DNA from: Pseudomonadota bacterium
GTDB taxonomy: Bacteria > Pseudomonadota > Gammaproteobacteria > Burkholderiales > Thiobacillaceae
DNA: 48,200 bases
NCBI GenBank assembly: GCA_021784115.1
Contig: JAJXTE010000004.1
Coordinates: 1 to 48,200 of the forward strand
Direction of reading: 5' to 3'
The notes beneath the pieces were generated by a model that was not told the origin of the DNA, made no database searches, and saw only the letters and a program-made list of their open reading frames with translations. A program made the position numbers and the translations under genes. Shown in pieces: positions 46,309 to 48,200 of the stretch (positions are counted from its first letter, which is position 1; each line of letters opens with the position of its first letter).

Positions 46309-47331
46309 TTATTTGAATACGATGTCGGTCATTGCTCCGAACAGGTACAAGCCGCCCCCCGCCGTCTGCGACATCTCGTCGTGCAGATGCATCGGGAAGT
46401 GGCCGGTTGTCACGGGGGGATAGGCATCAGGCGGCGCCTCGAACGGATAGATGGCGTCGATCTTGCCGAGCTGGTTGCGGAGATACAGAACATCCTTTTT
46501 CCAGACAGAGGGGCGCACCGTGCCGCGGTCGGTCAGCCATTCCATATGGTTGGCATGGGTATGGACGGCATGGGAGCACATGCCGGCGTTCAGCATGCGG
46601 ACCAGGGTGCGGTCGCCCACACTGCCCGCGAGTTGGGTCTCGGGATTGGCCATCGCATCCTTGGTCGGATCGTCAAACCCTACCGCCCCTGGAGGCAGGG
46701 AAGTCTGGCCATTGATGGTGAAATAGCGCGGAGTGAGACTGGTGGGCACCGCGGTGCCGTTCTGTACCGCGTTGTTCAACGCCGGATCGATGTCGTTGAA
46801 CACCCAGAACAGCTGTTTCACGAACGTCGGACTGCCGGAATAAAGCTGATTGCTGCTCCCGGCCGGCATGATCGCCAGCCCGCCATGCAGGCCGAGGAAC
46901 ACGTTGTAGCTGGTCTTGTTGTCGTAGAACAGGTAGGAACCCGCCTTGCCGGTCGGAATGGTGTAGGTGATGGTCTTGCTGCCGCCGCCGGCGATGTCGC
47001 CACTGCTGACCAGCGGCGGGTCGCCCGCCTTGAGGCCGCCGATCACGAAGTTGTGGGTCACTGCGAGCCGGTTGATGATGGTGATCTGCAGGGTGTCGCC
47101 TTCCTGGCAGATGATCGGCGTAGCCGGCACGTTGAGGTCGGCTGACGAATCGCTGAATCCCTTGACGTAGATCGACACGCCGTCCGGCATGGTTTGCGTG
47201 CCGGCGGTGATATACAAGGTCTTGTTGATGGTCGCCGCCTCCGCACGCGGCGCCCATGACAGCAGGCCGGTCCCCGTCATCAGGCTGGCAAACCCGGCCG
47301 TTCCGGCCTTCAAGAATCCTCTTCGCTCCAT
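46309..47331 (-). CDS. Tat-exported multicopper oxidase-like protein, partner of the next gene
   Basis: 340 aa from the ATG at 47331 with GGAGAAGG upstream; the twin-arginine motif RRGFLK at residues 3-8 precedes a hydrophobic stretch, so it is a folded Tat substrate. Two cupredoxin domains are seen. The first (DTLQITIINRLAVTHNFVIG, GSYLFYDNKTSYNVFLGLHG) has lost the usual His pair; the second keeps CSHAVHTHANHMEWL and HFPMHLHDEM, histidine clusters like the domain-3 copper sites of laccases, but no type-1 Cys. With the neighbour it would reconstitute one multicopper active site. A longer ORF to 47424 has no support. Confidence 0.8.
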   Translation of the reverse strand: MERRGFLKAGTAGFASLMTGTGLLSWAPRAEAATINKTLYITAGTQTMPDGVSIYVKGFSDSSADLNVPATPIICQEGDTLQITIINRLAVTHNFVIGGLKAGDPPLVSSGDIAGGGSKTITYTIPTGKAGSYLFYDNKTSYNVFLGLHGGLAIMPAGSSNQLYSGSPTFVKQLFWVFNDIDPALNNAVQNGTAVPTSLTPRYFTINGQTSLPPGAVGFDDPTKDAMANPETQLAGSVGDRTLVRMLNAGMCSHAVHTHANHMEWLTDRGTVRPSVWKKDVLYLRNQLGKIDAIYPFEAPPDAYPPVTTGHFPMHLHDEMSQTAGGGLYLFGAMTDIVFK

Positions 47332-47875
47332 ACGCCTTCTCCTATTTCTCCTGGCATGACACCGACTCGGAATTGCAGGGGCAAATGCCCCGCGGCGATT
47401 GCCGATCAGCCGTGCTGAATGCAATCGCTAGAGGGGGTCCCGGAAGGGACAGATCAAGAGGGAAGACGCGCTGGGATGCTCTGGGAAAGCTGCCGCATTG
47501 GCGGCATTGCGCAAATAGGGCCGTCTTCACTCGGCAAAATTCTTGTTGTTTGCTGTTGTTATGATTAAGCCGGTTTATCAGCGGATAAATTGTTTCCCTC
47601 GGAGACTTGGCTGACCATGGTTAATTCAGACCACCATGATGAACCACTTTACAAATCCGCCCAGCAGGGTCGTGCCCGAGAAGCCCAAAGCCCTCATGCC
47701 AATCTGCCGCTGATCAGCAACAAAGGGCACCCTCATCGCGATGATCACGGTGGCGCTGATGTCGCCCGTCTTCAGAGGCGTCGGGCCGGTCAAATAATGC
47801 TGGCCAGATGGCCATCCTGATCGTGGCGATCGCCGAGGGCGACGCGGACATCGACCGGTGTCCGTAGTGCGCCGA
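47332..47875. other. Region upstream of the MCO operon up to the duplication junction
   Basis: About 540 bp with no clear gene. 47530-47580 is AT-rich and may hold the operon promoter. From about 47590 to 47875 the sequence has fragments with coding-like character on both strands (a minus-strand open frame over 47626-47925 crosses the junction, so it is not an intact gene). It looks like remnants near the duplication boundary. Confidence 0.5.
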
Positions 47876-48009
47876 ACATCTTCAACGGCATGGTCGGCCT
47901 CACTTTCTCGTGCGACGGATCGCACTATCTGCCGTGGGACGAGTTTCTGAGCAAGGGCTATGACTTCTGGGCGGCGAGCAATCCGGCAGGACCGAGCTGC
48001 CCGGTCTGA
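47876..48009 (+). pseudogene. 3' fragment of the PDC-sensor gene (duplicated)
   Basis: Encodes the last 44 codons of the PDC-sensor protein, in frame to the same TGA, with one substitution (Ile to Ser near the C-terminus). It has no start, no 5' part and no ribosome site, because the duplication begins inside the gene. Confidence 0.85.
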
Positions 48010-48045
48010 GGAAACGATCCAAGGTGCAAGCGGTGCGCTTCGGGC

Positions 48046-48200
48046 TCAACTGTCTGGCGGCAGACCTCTCCCATGCCAGTACGCGTAGGCTACCGGAATC
48101 AGGATCAGCGACAGAAGGGCGGCCGAGACCATGCCGCCGACCAGCGGCGCAGCGATGCGCTTCATCACGTCCGCCCCGGCCCCTTGGCTGAACAGGACCG
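48046..48200 (-). CDS. Second CusA-like gene, C-terminal end only (window edge)
   Basis: The minus strand repeats the last 51 codons of cusA with the same stop codon; the one difference is silent or near-silent by position (48073). The rest of the gene lies to the right of the window. A complete second copy cannot be shown from here. Confidence 0.75.
   Translation of the reverse strand, partial: VLFSQGAGADVMKRIAAPLVGGMVSAALLSLILIPVAYAYWHGRGLPPDS

Larger units (their letters stand above)
47876..48200. repeat. Right copy of the direct repeat, continues beyond the window
   Basis: Offset from the left copy by exactly 7,328 bp. Two differences in 325 bp. Includes the PDC 3' fragment, the inter-gene gap and the start of the second cusA C-terminus. 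Confidence 0.9.

Noticed and set aside
45136-47145. Plus-strand 669-codon frame opposite the MCO and cusB genes
   Set aside because: Runs across three real genes on the other strand; composition is that of an antisense frame.

Overview
The window looks like a chromosomal stretch of a GC-rich (about 65% by eye) betaproteobacterium, most probably a sulfur-oxidising autotroph close to Thiobacillus. The evidence is the ilvB-ilvH-ilvC-psd-pssA-leuA order, a phosphoribulokinase-family protein, SoxW-like and SoxB-like proteins, three DUF2173/roadblock-type proteins, and short intergenic repeats of betaproteobacterial type. The genus is an inference; no rRNA or other taxonomic marker is present.

Layout. 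1-4.4 kb: partial methyltransferase, tandem-thioredoxin periplasmic protein, phosphoribulokinase-like kinase, dsbB and a small secreted protein. 4.4-7.1 kb: a repeat-rich patch with a double-cupin protein and an AT-rich membrane/ankyrin gene that looks acquired. 7.1-12 kb: class I ribonucleotide reductase nrdA/nrdB with a repeat-filled spacer, and candidate NrdR and DnaA sites upstream of nrdA. 12.3-16.7 kb: purU, an unrecognised gene, wrbA, a DUF2069 protein and an EamA exporter. 17-23.6 kb: branched-chain amino acid and phosphatidylethanolamine genes, all on the minus strand. 23.8-27.8 kb: three paralogous small roadblock-like proteins, then divergent RDD, DUF6231-like, SseB-like and FAD oxidoreductase genes. 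27.8-28.4 kb: tRNA-Ala(GGC), a 67-aa protein, tRNA-Glu(TTC) and, on the other strand, tRNA-Arg(CCT). 28.5-37.2 kb: peroxiredoxin plus diguanylate cyclase, CDP-alcohol phosphatidyltransferase, hrpA, CbiM-like permease, UPF0149 protein and HAD phosphatase. 37.3-40.7 kb: a large SoxB-like secreted protein and a PDC-sensor protein. 40.7-47.3 kb: a minus-strand copper operon (two multicopper-oxidase-like proteins, CusB, CusA). The right edge repeats the PDC/cusA junction.

Most notable points. (1) The last 325 bp are a near-identical copy (two differences seen) of 40548-40872, so the copper operon lies in a 7,328-bp tandem duplication that continues beyond the window. (2) The multicopper oxidase functions are divided between two adjacent proteins, only one of which has a (Tat) signal peptide. 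(3) The SoxB-like and phosphoribulokinase-like proteins have each lost or changed several known active-site residues, which suggests new functions. (4) Several short repeat families sit between genes, and one lies in frame inside hrpA.

Functional links. Copper genes: the Tat-exported oxidase pair would act in the periplasm beside CusBA efflux. Amino acid genes: IlvBH, IlvC and LeuA carry pyruvate towards valine, isoleucine and leucine. Lipid genes: PssA and Psd make phosphatidylethanolamine. Redox proteins (DsbB, the SoxW-like protein, peroxiredoxin) act in the envelope.
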